A DNA stretch of 64,000 nucleotides from Calamus simplicifolius (taxonomy: Eukaryota; Streptophyta; Magnoliopsida; Arecales; Arecaceae): assembly GCA_900491605.1 (NCBI GenBank), contig UESW01000107.1, positions 1 through 64,000 on the forward strand, in the 5' to 3' direction. Shown in pieces: positions 1-11,256 of the stretch. Every line of letters starts with the position of its first letter. Within the stretch, counting starts at the first letter, position 1. The notes beneath the pieces are model-generated. The model was not told the origin of the DNA, searched no databases, and was given only the letters and a program-made list of their open reading frames with translations. Position numbers and translations under genes: made by a program.

Positions 1-1645
1 CCAGATGGCAACCCAAGAGGGGGGGGGAATTGGGTTCTTAAAAATTTAAGACTTTTTAACTTTAATTGATTAGTTAGCAAGATGTGCAAGTGAGAGGCTA
101 ACTAAAAGCACACAAGCAAATAAAGAGAGATAGAGAAAGAGAAAATATGGCACGGCAAACACAAGATAATTTTATAGTGGTTCGGTGCAACCAACACCTA
201 CGTCCACTCCCAAGATTCACTTGGGTCCACACTATAATCTCTCTAGATTACAGCCGAGTTGTTTTCCAAGCTCACAACTCAAACTTGTTGTTTTACCGGG
301 TGCACAACGAACCCAGCTGGTTTTAACTCGGGCTTACCAGCACAAAACCCTACACGTTGTTTTTCACGGGCTCACAACTAACCCAACACAAGCACTCCGG
401 CTTGCAACGAGGTATACCAACCTCCACTGATTCAATCCACTGATTGAATCAGCAAACAATAAAATAGAGTTTGAACAATGAAATGCTCCCCTTGAGCAAA
501 TATACAAATGAAGTACAAAATAAAAGGTTAGAAAAGCCTGATAGTATTGCAGATGGTAGTGGCTTTGGCTTTCTTCCTTCTTCTCTTTAACTCCTCTTGA
601 AGTTGAATCAGCCTCAGCAAGATTCTTGACCGTTGAAGACTTTGGAGTTGAGATGAAGCTTTTTCTCTTTTTGAAAATCCTTCGATTTGACCTTTGAAAT
701 GCTTTGGATTTTCTTTTGACTCTTGTGGATTGATGAGAAGGAGCAGACGAAACTTCCTTTGATTTCACTCCTTTTGAATCACTCTATTTGAGCTAAAGAT
801 TTTTCCAATATGCTCTGTTTTTCCCTCTTTTCAAAAGATATTCTTTTCTCTCTTTGATTTTCTCTTTTTGATTTGAAAAGAGCTCCTCTATTTATAGAAT
901 CTGCAAAAATATATCCGTTAGAGACAAGGAAAAATAGCCGTTATTCAAAAATCTTACCGTTGGAGCTGATGTGTCATCGTAAAAATCGCGCCCAGATTTG
1001 CGGAGTCGACTCGAGCTTTTGGGAGTCGGCTCGAGTCGATTACCAAAAATAGAAACATTTTAAAATTAGGGTCGACTCGCGAAAATAAAGTGTCGACTCC
1101 TGAAAGTCGGGAGTCGACTCGAGGAAAATGGGGAGTCGACTCGAGAAGTGCTCAAAAAACATCTTCTGTTGTCTGAGCGGAGTCGACTCGCACAGTCAGG
1201 AGTCGGCTCGCAGAATCAGGGGTCGACTCGAGGGTCGACTCGAGAAATCAGACATTTTGAGTCGACTCTGAAACTCAGAGTCGGCTCCGGAACGATACAA
1301 AAATCAGAAACTTTCTGATTGACTTTAAAATCGTCCCAGATTAATTTTAAATATTGTTTTGACTTGAATACAATAAATATGACATTAAGCATGGATTCAA
1401 GACATGTTTCAAGAATTCATTGATTGAATTATAATGTAAAAATTCCTTTTTGAAATCTTTTAACATAGAGCTTGAAACTTTTTTCAAATTGATTCAAAAC
1501 TCATTAATTAACCATTGATAGTTCATTTTTCAATTTGAATAAGCTCATTTTTGATAAATAAACTCATTATTCTTTAATACTCATGGCTTTTGGAAATCAT
1601 CAAAATCAATAAGTTGGGGCAATTATTTTCAATAATTTCTCAACA
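1..1645 (-). repeat. 3' LTR of Copia element A (Sirevirus type)
   Basis: This is a long terminal repeat read on the minus strand. It ends on the plus strand in CAACA at 1641-1645, next to a polypurine tract. The other end should be TGTTGGC, as in the partner LTR at 8646, so about 7 bases lie beyond the left edge of the window. A TATA-like box (TATAAATA on the minus strand) is at 889-896. The U3 upstream of it holds an array of GTCGACTC-type palindromic words at about 998-1290. The G-rich first 50 bases and the last 40 bases are shared with all the other Sirevirus-type LTRs in this window. Confidence 0.93.
998..1290. promoter_or_regulatory. Palindromic word array in U3 of LTR A
   Basis: About a dozen copies of GAGTCGACTCGAG or GAGTCGGCTCGAG-like words occur here, spaced roughly 15-40 bases apart. 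The core GTCGAC is palindromic. In element orientation the array lies about 100-400 bases upstream of the TATA-like box at 889-896, where an enhancer would sit. Clustered palindromes in the U3 are a known feature of Sireviruses. The regulatory role here is inferred. Confidence 0.7.
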
Positions 1646-1860
1646 ATCTCCCCCTTTTTGATGATGACAAAAACATTGAGTATATGCATTATGATTGAAA
1701 AATTTTGATTTCATTTTGTGTTCATGGAAAGGCTCCCCCTTAATGAGGTAGCTCCCCCTATGAAACTTAATTATAATCATTCAAAATTTTTATTCATTGA
1801 AATTCAATTTATCATAATCCAATCATATAAAATAAAACTCTCCCCCTTTTTTGTTATCAA
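1646..1860 (-). other. Polypurine tract cluster of element A
   Basis: Directly beside the LTR end the plus strand reads ATCTCCCCCTTTTTGATG, which is the polypurine primer for plus-strand DNA synthesis. Further C-rich copies lie at about 1733-1740, 1752-1759 and 1839-1852. Several PPT copies upstream of the 3' LTR are characteristic of Sireviruses. Confidence 0.85.
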
Positions 1861-2339
1861 CAAAAAGGTAGAAAATATCAATAACATTCTTTAATTTAAT
1901 TATCAATTGAGGATAATCATTCAAATTCAAGGATATTCAATTGAAATCAAAAGTAATGCATCAAACTTTCTCATTATTCAAAATGAAATACATAAAAAAA
2001 CACATTGAAAGTAAACTTGATTACATCAAAAAGAGATTACATTTAAAAATTTCTTCTAGTAATCTATTCAAATGATCAACTATTTCTTCATTCCTTCACA
2101 TTGAATTTAACATAATCTTTGAGCCTTTCATCAACAAACAAGCAGAAATCTTGTCTTGAAGCTCCGCGTTGCACTTGGCATATGTCTCTGATCTCCGCAG
2201 ATATCCTTAAGTTCTTCAAAATATTCTTTAAGTCTTCACTTAAGGATGGAGATGAACTGAGAGTAGACTCAATCTTGAACCGATCACTAAGTGAATAAAG
2301 GCTTCAATTCATAACTTTTCATCAAATTCTTTTTCAAGT

Positions 2340-3331
2340 CTTTTTCATGATCATCTCAGATTTGAATTGATAAGCTGATCTAACTGAATCAGAAAAACTA
2401 CCAGATGATCTGAGCAGGAGGGAGCAGGGGCAGAGCAGGAGCAGGAATCTGGAACAGGCTGAGGAGGCTCAGGTGATGAATGTCTCAGAAGGTCTGGGGC
2501 CTCAGCATCTGCTCTTCCTCCATTCTTTCCTCTCCCATTTTTTTTTAACAAACCCATTCGATGAAGTGGCCAAAGATAAAATCAGTATGTCTTAGTTCCT
2601 TTTTGGCTCACTCAGAAATACAATCCCTTGGCTTTGAAATAATTTGTAAAATCATGCCATAGGGCAAACTAGATTTCTTTTTCCCTCCACAATCTGCAAT
2701 GTACCATAAATCATGGGAAGATTGATAGGCTTGCCAGAAACAACAGCATCCATAACAAAGATATCTCTCTCAGATACATAGTCAAATCTGCCAGTCTTGG
2801 GAAAGAGTATCCTACTGCAATATTGTGAGTAATCTCAATTCCAAAGGCAATTGATTGCAAAATTCTTCAAATCCAAAATCCCGTTCAATAATCTTGAGGG
2901 CGGGATCTATCTTCTGAAGAAAAGGTGGATGGTCCAGACAAGGGTAATTCCAACAATCTAGATAGAATAGAGGAGTAATGTTCAGCCAATGCCTCTCACA
3001 TTGCTACTAAGCCATCATCTCCTCTAGACAAATTCTTGTAAAATTCTTTAACCAAGCAGGGATAGGTGGGACAATCTAGGAACAAATTTTCTCAAATCCC
3101 ATCTCAATCAGTTGTCTCCCAACAAGAAAACCCTCATTTCAAATAATTCAAAATCCACCTTTCTACCGTGGTAAATCCTACTGCTAGAGATCTACCTGAA
3201 GGGTAGGAGCTGGAGCAGGAGCACTCGGAGAAGTGAGGAGAATCCGAGACGGCTCGCGGACGGGTCGTCGAACGGTCCTTTCCTCTTCACCGGCGCCACT
3301 ACTAGCTCCTCGGGTTTTGGGTGCCATTGAT
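2340..3331 (-). pseudogene. Degenerate third ORF of element A, downstream of pol
   Basis: In element orientation this remnant starts with ATG at 3331 (MAPKTRGASSGAGEEE) and continues in several frames. A segment reading CPTYPCLVKEFYKNLS resembles the FPDLIHEFYEN segment of element E and the YPKLVREFYHCLS segment of element D at the same position. A later fragment at 2351-2557 is Pro/Ser-rich and matches the position of the Pro-rich tail in E. The protein resembles the 'putative plant transposon protein' domain often carried by plant LTR elements. In Sireviruses this position is occupied by the envelope-like ORF. Frameshifts and stops make it non-functional. Its function is unknown. Confidence 0.6.
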
Positions 3332-3417
3332 CTTGAAGGATGTTAATCAGAGGTTTTTGGAGGTTTGGAGGGTTTGGGAAAGTTTTGGAGAGGATTTGGA
3401 AGATTTTGAAATGTCCG

Positions 3418-3600
3418 TGGGTCGACTCGTGCCCTAAATAATCACTGGGACCACGTCGAGTCGACTCGCGCAAAGGTGGAGTCGGCTCCCGACAGTCACA
3501 GAGCACGGACCGACTCGAGTCGACTCGCGCAGAGAGGGGTCGACTCCGAGTTTCAGCAGAAACCGAGTCGACTCCGATCCGAGAGTCGGCTCCGAGACCA
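3418..3600. promoter_or_regulatory. Internal copy of the LTR-A palindromic word array
   Basis: Seven or eight GTCGACTC/GTCGGCTC words of the same type as in LTR A occur here, far from either LTR. They sit between the end of pol (3775) and the start of the third ORF (3331), that is, just upstream of that ORF in element orientation. The arrangement suggests a duplicated regulatory block. The function is inferred. Confidence 0.75.
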
Positions 3601-3774
3601 TTTCAGAGAAAAAAATAAATTCAGAAATGAAATGTCCGGAATTTGATCTTTGAGTATGATTAAAAATCATGGATTTGAGAGATCAAATTGATATGAGTTC
3701 TAGATAAAATTTCCTTAAGATTTTGAGAATTTGAAAGAACTCTAGATAATTTCCTTAGGGGTTTCAAATTCATT

Positions 3775-5660
3775 CAAAGGATCACAAATCCTAACTCTCC
3801 TCTAAGATAACAAAATCTTTCTTCATTTAAAGGTTTAGTAAATATGTCAGCTAATTGTTCTTCAGTGTTAACATAATCAAGACAAATTTCATTATTAGCT
3901 ACATGTTCTCTTATAAAATGATATCTAATTTCTATGTGTTTGTTCTTGAATGTTGAATTGGATTTTTAGTTAAATTGATTGCACTTGTGTTATCACATCT
4001 TATGGGTGTTTTATCAAGTGTGATACCATAGTCTTCAAGTTGTCGCTTAATCCATAGGATTTGCGCACAGCAACTTCCAGCTGCTACATATTCAGCTTCA
4101 GTAGTTGATAATGCAACTGAATTTTGCTTTTTGCTAAACCATGAGATTAAGTTACTTCCTAAGAATTGGCATGCACCACTTGTGCTTTTTCTATCTAATT
4201 TACATCCAGCATAATCAGAATCTGAATATGCAATTAGATTTAATGTGGAGTCTCTAGAATACCATAAACCTACATTTTTTGTTCCACTTACATATCTTAG
4301 TATTCTTTTAACAGCTATTAAATGTGATTCTTTAGGTTCTGATTGAAATCTAGCACATAAACATACAGAAAACATAATATCTGGTCTACTTGCTGTTAAA
4401 TAAAGAAGGGATCCGATTATACCTCGATAATACTTTTGATCAACCTTTTTACCTTCTTCATCTTTGTCCAGCTTGCATGAAGGACTCATTGGTGTTCCGA
4501 GGGGTTTCATTGATTCCATACCAAACTTTTTAGTATTCTCTTGTGTATTTTGTTTGGTTGATAAAGATTCCCTCTTTGCTTTGTTTGATTGGAGTCCAAG
4601 GAAGAAGTTGAGTTCTCCCATCATGCTCATCTCGAATTCTCCCTGCATCAACTTTGCAAATTCTTGACATAGAGAATCGTTAGTAGCACCAAAAATAATG
4701 TCATCAACGTATATTTGTACTACAAGTAAATCTTTACTTTTTCTTTTCAAAAACAAGTTTTATCAACATTTCCTCTTGTAAAATCATTTTCAATTAAGAA
4801 TTTACTTAACCTATCATACCAAGCTCTAGGTGCTTGTTTCAAACCATATAAAGCTTTGTGCAATTTAAAAACGTGATTTGAAAATTCGTGATCTTCAAAA
4901 CCTGGTGGTTGTTCTACATAAACTTCTTCATTTATAAATCCATTTAAAAATGCGCTTTTAACATCCATTTGAAATAAGTTAAAATTCATATGACATGCAA
5001 ATGCAAGTAATAGCCTAATGGCTTCTAATCTAGCTACTGGTGCAAAGGTTTCATCAAAATCAATACCTTCTCTTGATTATATCCTTTAGCAACCAATCTA
5101 GCTTTGTTTCTAATTACTATGCCATTTTCATCTAGTTTATTTCTATAACCATTTTGATCCTATTACTGAATGATTTTTAGGTCTTTCAACTAAAGTCCAT
5201 ACATTATCTTGTAAATTGATTTAATTCTTCTTGCATTGCTAACATCCAATTATTATCTTTTTCAGCTTCTTCATAGTTTTAGGTTCAATTTGTGATACAA
5301 ATGCAAGATGATTACTAATATTTCTCATATATGATCTAGTTCTTATTCCTTGAGATGGATCACCTATAATCAATTCCTTGGGATGACTATGAGCATATCT
5401 CCAGTCTCTTGGAAGATCTATATCATTATGATCAATATTGACATCATCGTCCTTATGTGAATCATCATCTTTAGCTTCTTGCTCATGATCTGAAGATACT
5501 TCAATATTAAGTTTTTCAAGATCTTTTTCAATTATGTTTGTATCTTCCTCATCATCAAGCTTTTCAGAACTAGATGCTAAAGACTCATCGAAAACTATAT
5601 GAATGGATTCTTCAACTACTAAGGTTTTCTTGTTAAATACTCTATAAGCTTTACTAGTTG
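3775..5660 (-). pseudogene. pol: Element A reverse transcriptase and RNase H (decayed pol)
   Basis: This is the C-terminal half of a Ty1/Copia polyprotein. The RT shows the QMDVKSAFLNG segment at 4747-4989 and the catalytic YVDD of IYVDDIIFG near 4710. RNase H shows SDSDYAGCKLDRKSTSG and ALSTTEAEYVAAGSCCAQI. The tail runs through TKPLNEERFC to a stop at about 3775. The frame is broken near 4747, in the connector 4990-5660 and near 3932, so the copy is dead. The linker is acidic, as is usual between integrase and RT in Copia. Confidence 0.9.
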
Positions 5661-5669
5661 TTGAATATC

Positions 5670-6523
5670 CTAAAAAATTCCTTCATCAGATTTAGCATCA
5701 AATTTTCCTAAATTGTTTTTACCATTATTATGAATAAAACATTTACATCCAAATGCATGAAAGTATTTTATATTTGGTTTTCTTTCATTCCATAATTCAT
5801 AAGGTGTTTTCTTTAAGATTGGTCTTATTAGGGCTCGATTTAAGATGTAGCATGCTGTGTTAATAGCTTCCGCCCAAAAGTACTTTGGTAGGTTACTTTC
5901 GCATAGCATGGTACGGGCCATGTCTTCTAGAGTCCTATTTTTCCTTTCAACTACACCATTTTGCTGTGGAGTCCTAGGGGCTGAAAAATTATGATTAATT
6001 CCATTTTCAGTGCAAAAACTTTCAAATAAGTGATTTTCAAATTCAGTTCCATGATCACTTCTTAGAGATACTATGGTAGTGTTTTTCTCATTTGTGACTT
6101 TCTTGAAGAATTTCAGGAATATCGAGAAAGTCTCATCTTTGTGAGCTAAAAACATTACCCAAGTATATCTAGAATAATCATCTACAATCACTAGACCATA
6201 TTTCTTTCCTCCTAGACTTGTGGTTCTAGTTGGTCCAAAAGGTCCATGTGAAGTAGCTCTAATGCCCTAGAAGTTGAAACAATGTTTTTAGATTTGAAAG
6301 AACTTCTAGTTTGTTTTCCAAATTGACATGCATCACATATTTTGTTATTTTCAAAATCTAGTTTAGGTAATCCTTTAACTAAATCCATTTTAATTAATTT
6401 TGAAATAAGGTGTGTGCTTGCATGACCTAATCTACGATGCCACAACCAACTAATTTCATTTATGTTAGCATTGTCAGCAATTAAGCAATGATCACTCAAA
6501 GATAATTTTTCTAGATCAACCAA
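5670..6523 (-). pseudogene. pol: Element A GAG-pre-integrase and integrase (decayed pol)
   Basis: The HHCC zinc-binding region is seen as WHRRLGHAS and CDACQFGKQ at 6212-6523. The DDE catalytic core follows at 5670-6191: first Asp in IVDDYSRYTWV, second Asp in LRSDHGTEF, and Glu in PQQNGVVERKNRTL. All three catalytic residues are present, but the region is split into two frames. The family role is insertion of the cDNA into the host chromosome. Confidence 0.9.
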
Positions 6524-6579
6524 GTAAACATTGCCATGTCTATAACCAGTAAATACAATGCTATCATCAATAGAATTAG

Positions 6580-6885
6580 TTACAGTGCATAAGAAGATTT
6601 AAATGAAACATTAAAGTTTTTATCACATAATTGGCTTATACTAATTAGATTATGCTTCAAACCATCAACATAAAGTACATTATCAATAAATGTAGATGGA
6701 GTTATACGAACTTTACCAAGGCCCATAATTTGACCTTTACCGTTATCGCCAAACGTAACAACTCCACCTTTCTTTTCTTCCAGGGTGATGAATTCATCTT
6801 TGTCACCCGTCATATGTCTTGAGCAGCCACTATCAAGGTACCACTTTTTCTTTGATCTTTTGGCTACAAGACATTCCTGCAACAT
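6580..6885 (-). pseudogene. pol: Element A aspartic protease (decayed pol)
   Basis: The segment KKWYLDSGCSRHMTGDK carries the Copia protease active-site triad DSG, followed by GGVVTFGDNGKG. It cleaves the Gag-Pol polyprotein in this family. It lies between the second zinc knuckle of gag and the integrase zinc region, the normal Copia order (PR-IN-RT-RH). Confidence 0.9.
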
Positions 6886-6889
6886 AATT

Positions 6890-8583
6890 TAAACTTTATG
6901 TTTAGGTACCCAAGCTTTCTTGGGTCCTTCATGGTTAGTAGCAACAAAAATTGTTCCTTTCGGAACCCATATTTTCTTTGCTTTAACATTTAACTTGTTG
7001 TTATTATTTAATGTTTTGCATTCAAATGATTTATGACCTTTTTGATTACATTTAAAACAAGTAATATTACTTTGGTTAGCTTTTACAAAAATATTTTTAA
7101 TGATTTTTGTTTCCTAATGTGTTATACCCTAAACCTGCTTTGTCAAAAACTGCTTTTTGACTATCTAAAATCATATTTAGTTTAGTTGAGCTTAGAGTAA
7201 ATTTCTCAACAATGTCTTTATACTTTTTAACATCTTTCTTAAGAGAGTCATTTTCTTTAATTGCTTTCTTTTCTAAAGCTATTTTAATTGATCTTTTAAA
7301 TCTCAAATCATTTCTTGATTAAGATTATCTCTTTCTTAAGTTCTTCTTTTTCATTTTAAGTTCTTAACTTCTAAATTAATTCATTTTTCTTTTAATAAAT
7401 AAGTTTCATTTTTCAAAAATTATGTTCTTTTTCAAAGATTTGAAATCAATCATCAATTCATTGAAAGCTTCAAACATTTCATCAAATGTAAATTCATCAT
7501 CGGGGGTTTCGGTACTTACCTCATTGTCGTTGTCGTCCGTTGGCCATGAAGCAGATATTGGCAACTTCTTTTGTTCTTCTTCTTCGGAGGAAGACTCTTC
7601 ACTCAGTCCAAGTTGCCATGTAGGCCTTTTCTTTTTCTTGTAGGCCTTCTTAAGTAAAGGACAGTCATATCTAAAATGCCCTGGCTTTTTACATTCATAA
7701 CATACTAAGGGCTCTTTCTCTTTGTCTTTTCCTTTCCTTTTTCTTATCTTTTCTCCTTCCATTTTTGATCCAAATCTCTTTTTGTGGAAGGGCCTCCTTC
7801 TTTGCATAAACTTCTTGAATTTCCTTGCAAGGAGGTTTCTCATCATCATCATCATCTTTCACTGCTGCTCTTCCTTTCTGCAGCTTGAGGGCGGTCTTCT
7901 TCTTTCTTGACTCATCCTCATTGACATGTTGTTTAACTTGAAGCTCATGAGTCATTAGCGAACCAAGAAGCTCTTCCAATGGTAGGATGTTCAGATCTTT
8001 GGCTTCTTGTATGGCGTCACCTTGGCTTCCAAGTCCTTGGAAGTGACCTAAGAATTTTGCGAACAAGCTCAGAGTTAGTATAAACTTTTCCAAGACTTTT
8101 CAAACCATTCACAATATCAGTGAATCTAGTGAACATGCATGTGATGGTTTCATTTTGTTCCATAGTAAATAATTCATATTTATGAACCAAAATATTTATC
8201 TTTGATTCTTTTACTTGGTTTGTTCCTTCATGTGTTATTTCCAACCTATCCCAAATTTCTTTTGCGGAATTACATGTTGAGATTCGGTTGAATTCATTAG
8301 AGTCTAAGGAACAATATAAAATATTAATGGCTTTAGCATTTAGTTGTGCCATTCTCCTATCATTATCATTCCAATCCCTTTCGGGCTTAGGAACAATAGT
8401 GCCATCAATAAGGTGTGTGGGTGTACTAGGTCCATTTATTATTACTCCCCACAATTCATAGTCAGAAGCTTGAATGAATATTCTCATTCTAGCTTTCCAA
8501 TATGAATAGTTGGTTCCATTAAATAAAGGAGGTCTATTCGTAGAATGACCTTCAGCAAAACATGAACCACTTTGTGTTGCCAT
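6890..8583 (-). pseudogene. gag: Element A gag polyprotein (decayed)
   Basis: It begins MATQSGSCFAEGHSTNRPPL at 8583 (FNGTNYSYWKARM follows), typical of Copia Gag of the UBN2/DUF4219 type. It continues in overlapping frames through LRSLPRTWK and EELLGSLMTHEL. A basic stretch follows, then a CCHC knuckle (CYECKKPGHFRYDC, 7406-7855), an acidic SSSEEE patch, a coiled-coil-rich region (7097-7306) and a second CCHC knuckle (CFKCNQKGHKSFEC) near 7020-7065. The WVPK words after it (about 6900-6990) are typical of Sireviruses. It packages element RNA. Several frameshifts, for example near 8050, 7850 and 7400, break it. Confidence 0.9.
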
Positions 8584-8631
8584 AAGGATCTTTAGCCCTT
8601 GATCGTGAGATCAAATTCTAAATGAGCACTT

Positions 8632-8643
8632 GCTCTGATACCA
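8632..8643 (-). other. Primer-binding site of element A (tRNA-iMet)
   Basis: The minus strand reads TGGTATCAGAGC, a perfect match to the complement of the 3' end of plant initiator tRNA-Met. It lies two bases from the 5' LTR start at 8646. Confidence 0.95.
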
Positions 8644-8645
8644 AT

Positions 8646-9389
8646 TGTTGGCCCAGATGGCAACCCAAGAGGGGGGGGGTGAATTGGGTTCTTAAAAATT
8701 TAAGACTTTTTAAATTTTTGCAAGATGTGCAAGTGAGAGGTAACTAAAAGCAATGCACAAGCAAATAAAGAGAGATAGAGAAAGAGAAATATGGCACGGC
8801 AAACACAAGATAATTTTATAGTGGTTCGGTGCAACCAACACCTACGTCCACTCCCAAGATTCACTTGGGTCCACACTATAATCTCTCTAGATTACAGCCG
8901 AGTTGTTTTCCAAGCTCACAACTCAAACTTGTTGTTTTCCGGGTGCACAACGAACCCAGCTGGTTTTACTCGGGCTTACCAGCACAAAACCCTACACGTT
9001 GTTTTTCACGGGCTCACAACTAACCCAACACAAGCACTCCGGCTTGCAACGAGGTATACCAACCTCCACTGATTCAATCCACTGATTGAATCAGCAAAAT
9101 AAATATAGTTTTGAACAAAAGCTCCCCTTGAGCAAATATACAAATGAAGTACAAAAATAAAGGTTAGAAAAGCCTGATAGTATTGCAGATGGTAGCTTTG
9201 GCTTTCTTCCTTCTTCTCTTTAACTCCTCTTGAAGTTGAATCAGCCTCAGCAAGATTCTTGACCGTTGAAGTCTTTGGAGTTGAGATGAAGCTTTTTCCT
9301 CTTTTGAAAATCCTCCGATTTGACCTTTGAAATGCTTGTGGATTTTCTTTTGGCTCTTGTGGATTGATGAGAAGGAGCAGACGAAGCTT
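8646..9389 (-). repeat. Truncated 5' LTR of element A
   Basis: It starts TGTTGGCCCAGATGGCAACC and matches the 3' LTR (1-750) closely. It ends abruptly near GAAGCTTCC (about 9389), where sequence of a second element's protease begins. The U3 with TATA box and palindromic array is missing. The breakpoint joins it directly to element B. Confidence 0.9.
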
Positions 9390-11198
9390 CCAAGATTTGG
9401 CCTTTGCCATTATCGCCAAATGTAACTACTCCTCCTCTCTTTTCTTCAAGGGTGATGAATTCTTCTTTGTCACCCGTCATATGTCTTAAGCAGCCACTAT
9501 CAAGATACCACTTTCTTTTTGATCTCTTGGCCACAAGACATTCCTGCAATGAAATCAGACTTTATGTTAGGTACCCAAGCTGGGTCCTTCATGGTTAGTA
9601 GCAACAAATATTGTTCCTTTCGGAACCCATATTTTCTTTCCTTTAATATTCAGGTTTTTACTAGGTTTTAGAATTTTACATTCATAAGATTTATGTCCTG
9701 ATTGATTACATTTAAAGCATGTAAAATTACTTTGGCCAGCACTTACAAAAAATTTTTAAGTGATTTTTGTTTTCTTAAAGTGTTATATCCTAATTCGGCT
9801 TTGTCAAAAACTGCTTTTTGACTATTTAATAACATGTCTAATTTAATTGAGCTTAATGTAAACTTATCAACTATGTTTTATGTTTTTCAACCTCATTCTT
9901 TAGTTTATCTTTTTCATTAGAGATTGACTCCTTTTCATTTATTAAAATTTCATTTTCAGATTTAAGTTTCTTAATTTCAATGTTAAGATTTTCCTTTTCT
10001 TGAATGAAAGTTAAGTTTTCATTTTTCAAAATTTTGTACTTCTTTTTCAAAACTTTGAAATCACCAACAAGTTCATTAAAAGCATCAAAAAGTTCATCAA
10101 AGGCAAATTCATCGCAAGGATTATCAGAACTTACCTCATCGTTGTCGTCCGTCATGAAACATACGTTTGCGACTTCCTTTTGTTCTTCTTCTTTGGAAGA
10201 AGATTCCTCGCTGTCACTCCATGTCGCCATATAAGCCTTCTTTTTCTTTTTGTAGGCTTTCTTCAACTTTGGACATTCATTTCTAAAGTGCCCCGGTTTA
10301 TTACATTCATAGTAAGTCAAGGGGTCTTTCTCTTTTTCTTGTCCTTGTCCTTATTTTATCCTTTTCTCCTTCCCACTTAGCTCCAAATTTTTTCTTGTGG
10401 AAGGGTTTCTTTCTCCTCATAAATCTCTTAAATTTCTTGGCTAAGAGAGCAGTCTCATCATCATCATCATTGCTGCTGCTCTCTTCATCTTTTGCAGCTT
10501 TGAGGGCAATCATTTTCTTCTTCTTTGTGTCCTCCTCAACATGCTGCCTCATAGTCAGCTCATGGGTCATTAGAGATCCTAGAAGCTCCTCTAAGGGTAA
10601 AGTGTTGAGGTCCTTAGCTTCTTGGATTGCAGTCATTTTTTCTTCCCATGTTCTTGGTAATGACCTAAGAATTTTCCGAACAAGTTCAGAGTTAGTATAT
10701 GTCTTACCAAGACTTTTCAAACCATTAACAATATCTGTAAATCTTGTATACATGCATGCAATGGTTTTAGATTGTTCCATACTAAACAATTCATATTTGT
10801 GAACAAGAATATTAATTTTGGATTCTTTCACTTGGTTGGTACCTCATGGGTAACCTCTAATCTATCCCAAATCCCCTTTGCGGAATTACAAGTGGAGATT
10901 CTATTAAATTCATTAGCATCTAATGAGCAATATAATACATCATGGCTTTAGCGTTAAGCTGTGCCATCTTCCTATCATTATCATTCCAGTCCCTTTCGGG
11001 CTTAGGAACAATAGTGTCATCAATAACATGTGTGGGTGTACTAGGTCCATTAATTATAACACCCCAAAGCTCATAATCAGAAGCTTGAATGAATATCCTC
11101 ATTCTAGCTTTCCAATAAGAATAATTTGAGCCATTAAAAAGTGGAGGTCTATTCGTAGAATGACCTTCAGCAAAAGAACCAACTTGTGTTGCCATTTG
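9390..11198 (-). pseudogene. gag: Element B gag and start of protease (decayed, 3' part deleted)
   Basis: This is a second Sirevirus-type gag related to that of A. It starts MATQVGSFAEGHSTNRPP near 11195 and continues through EKMTAIQEAKDLNTLPLEEL (10307-10831), a CCHC knuckle with the first Cys position altered (YYECNKPGHFRNEC, 9871-10320) and an acidic/Lys-rich coiled coil. A second CCHC-like region lies near 9690-9730. Protease WYLDSGCLRHMTGDK is at 9404-9549, followed by GDNGKGQI. Everything after the protease (integrase, RT, third ORF, 3' LTR) is absent because of the breakpoint at about 9390. Frameshifts are frequent. Confidence 0.88.
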
Positions 11199-11242
11199 GA
11201 ACTTTAGCTCTTGATCGTGTGATCAAAATCTAATGAGCACTA

Positions 11243-11254
11243 GCTCTGATACCA
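11243..11254 (-). other. Primer-binding site of element B (tRNA-iMet)
   Basis: The minus strand reads TGGTATCAGAGC, intact, two bases from the LTR start at 11257. Confidence 0.95.
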
Positions 11255-11256
11255 AT

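Noticed and set aside
185..430. Plus-strand open frame with close relatives at 8791-9072, 11374-11640 and 12823-13041
   Set aside because: All four are the antisense of the R-U5 part of Sirevirus-type LTRs. Openness follows LTR conservation, not coding.
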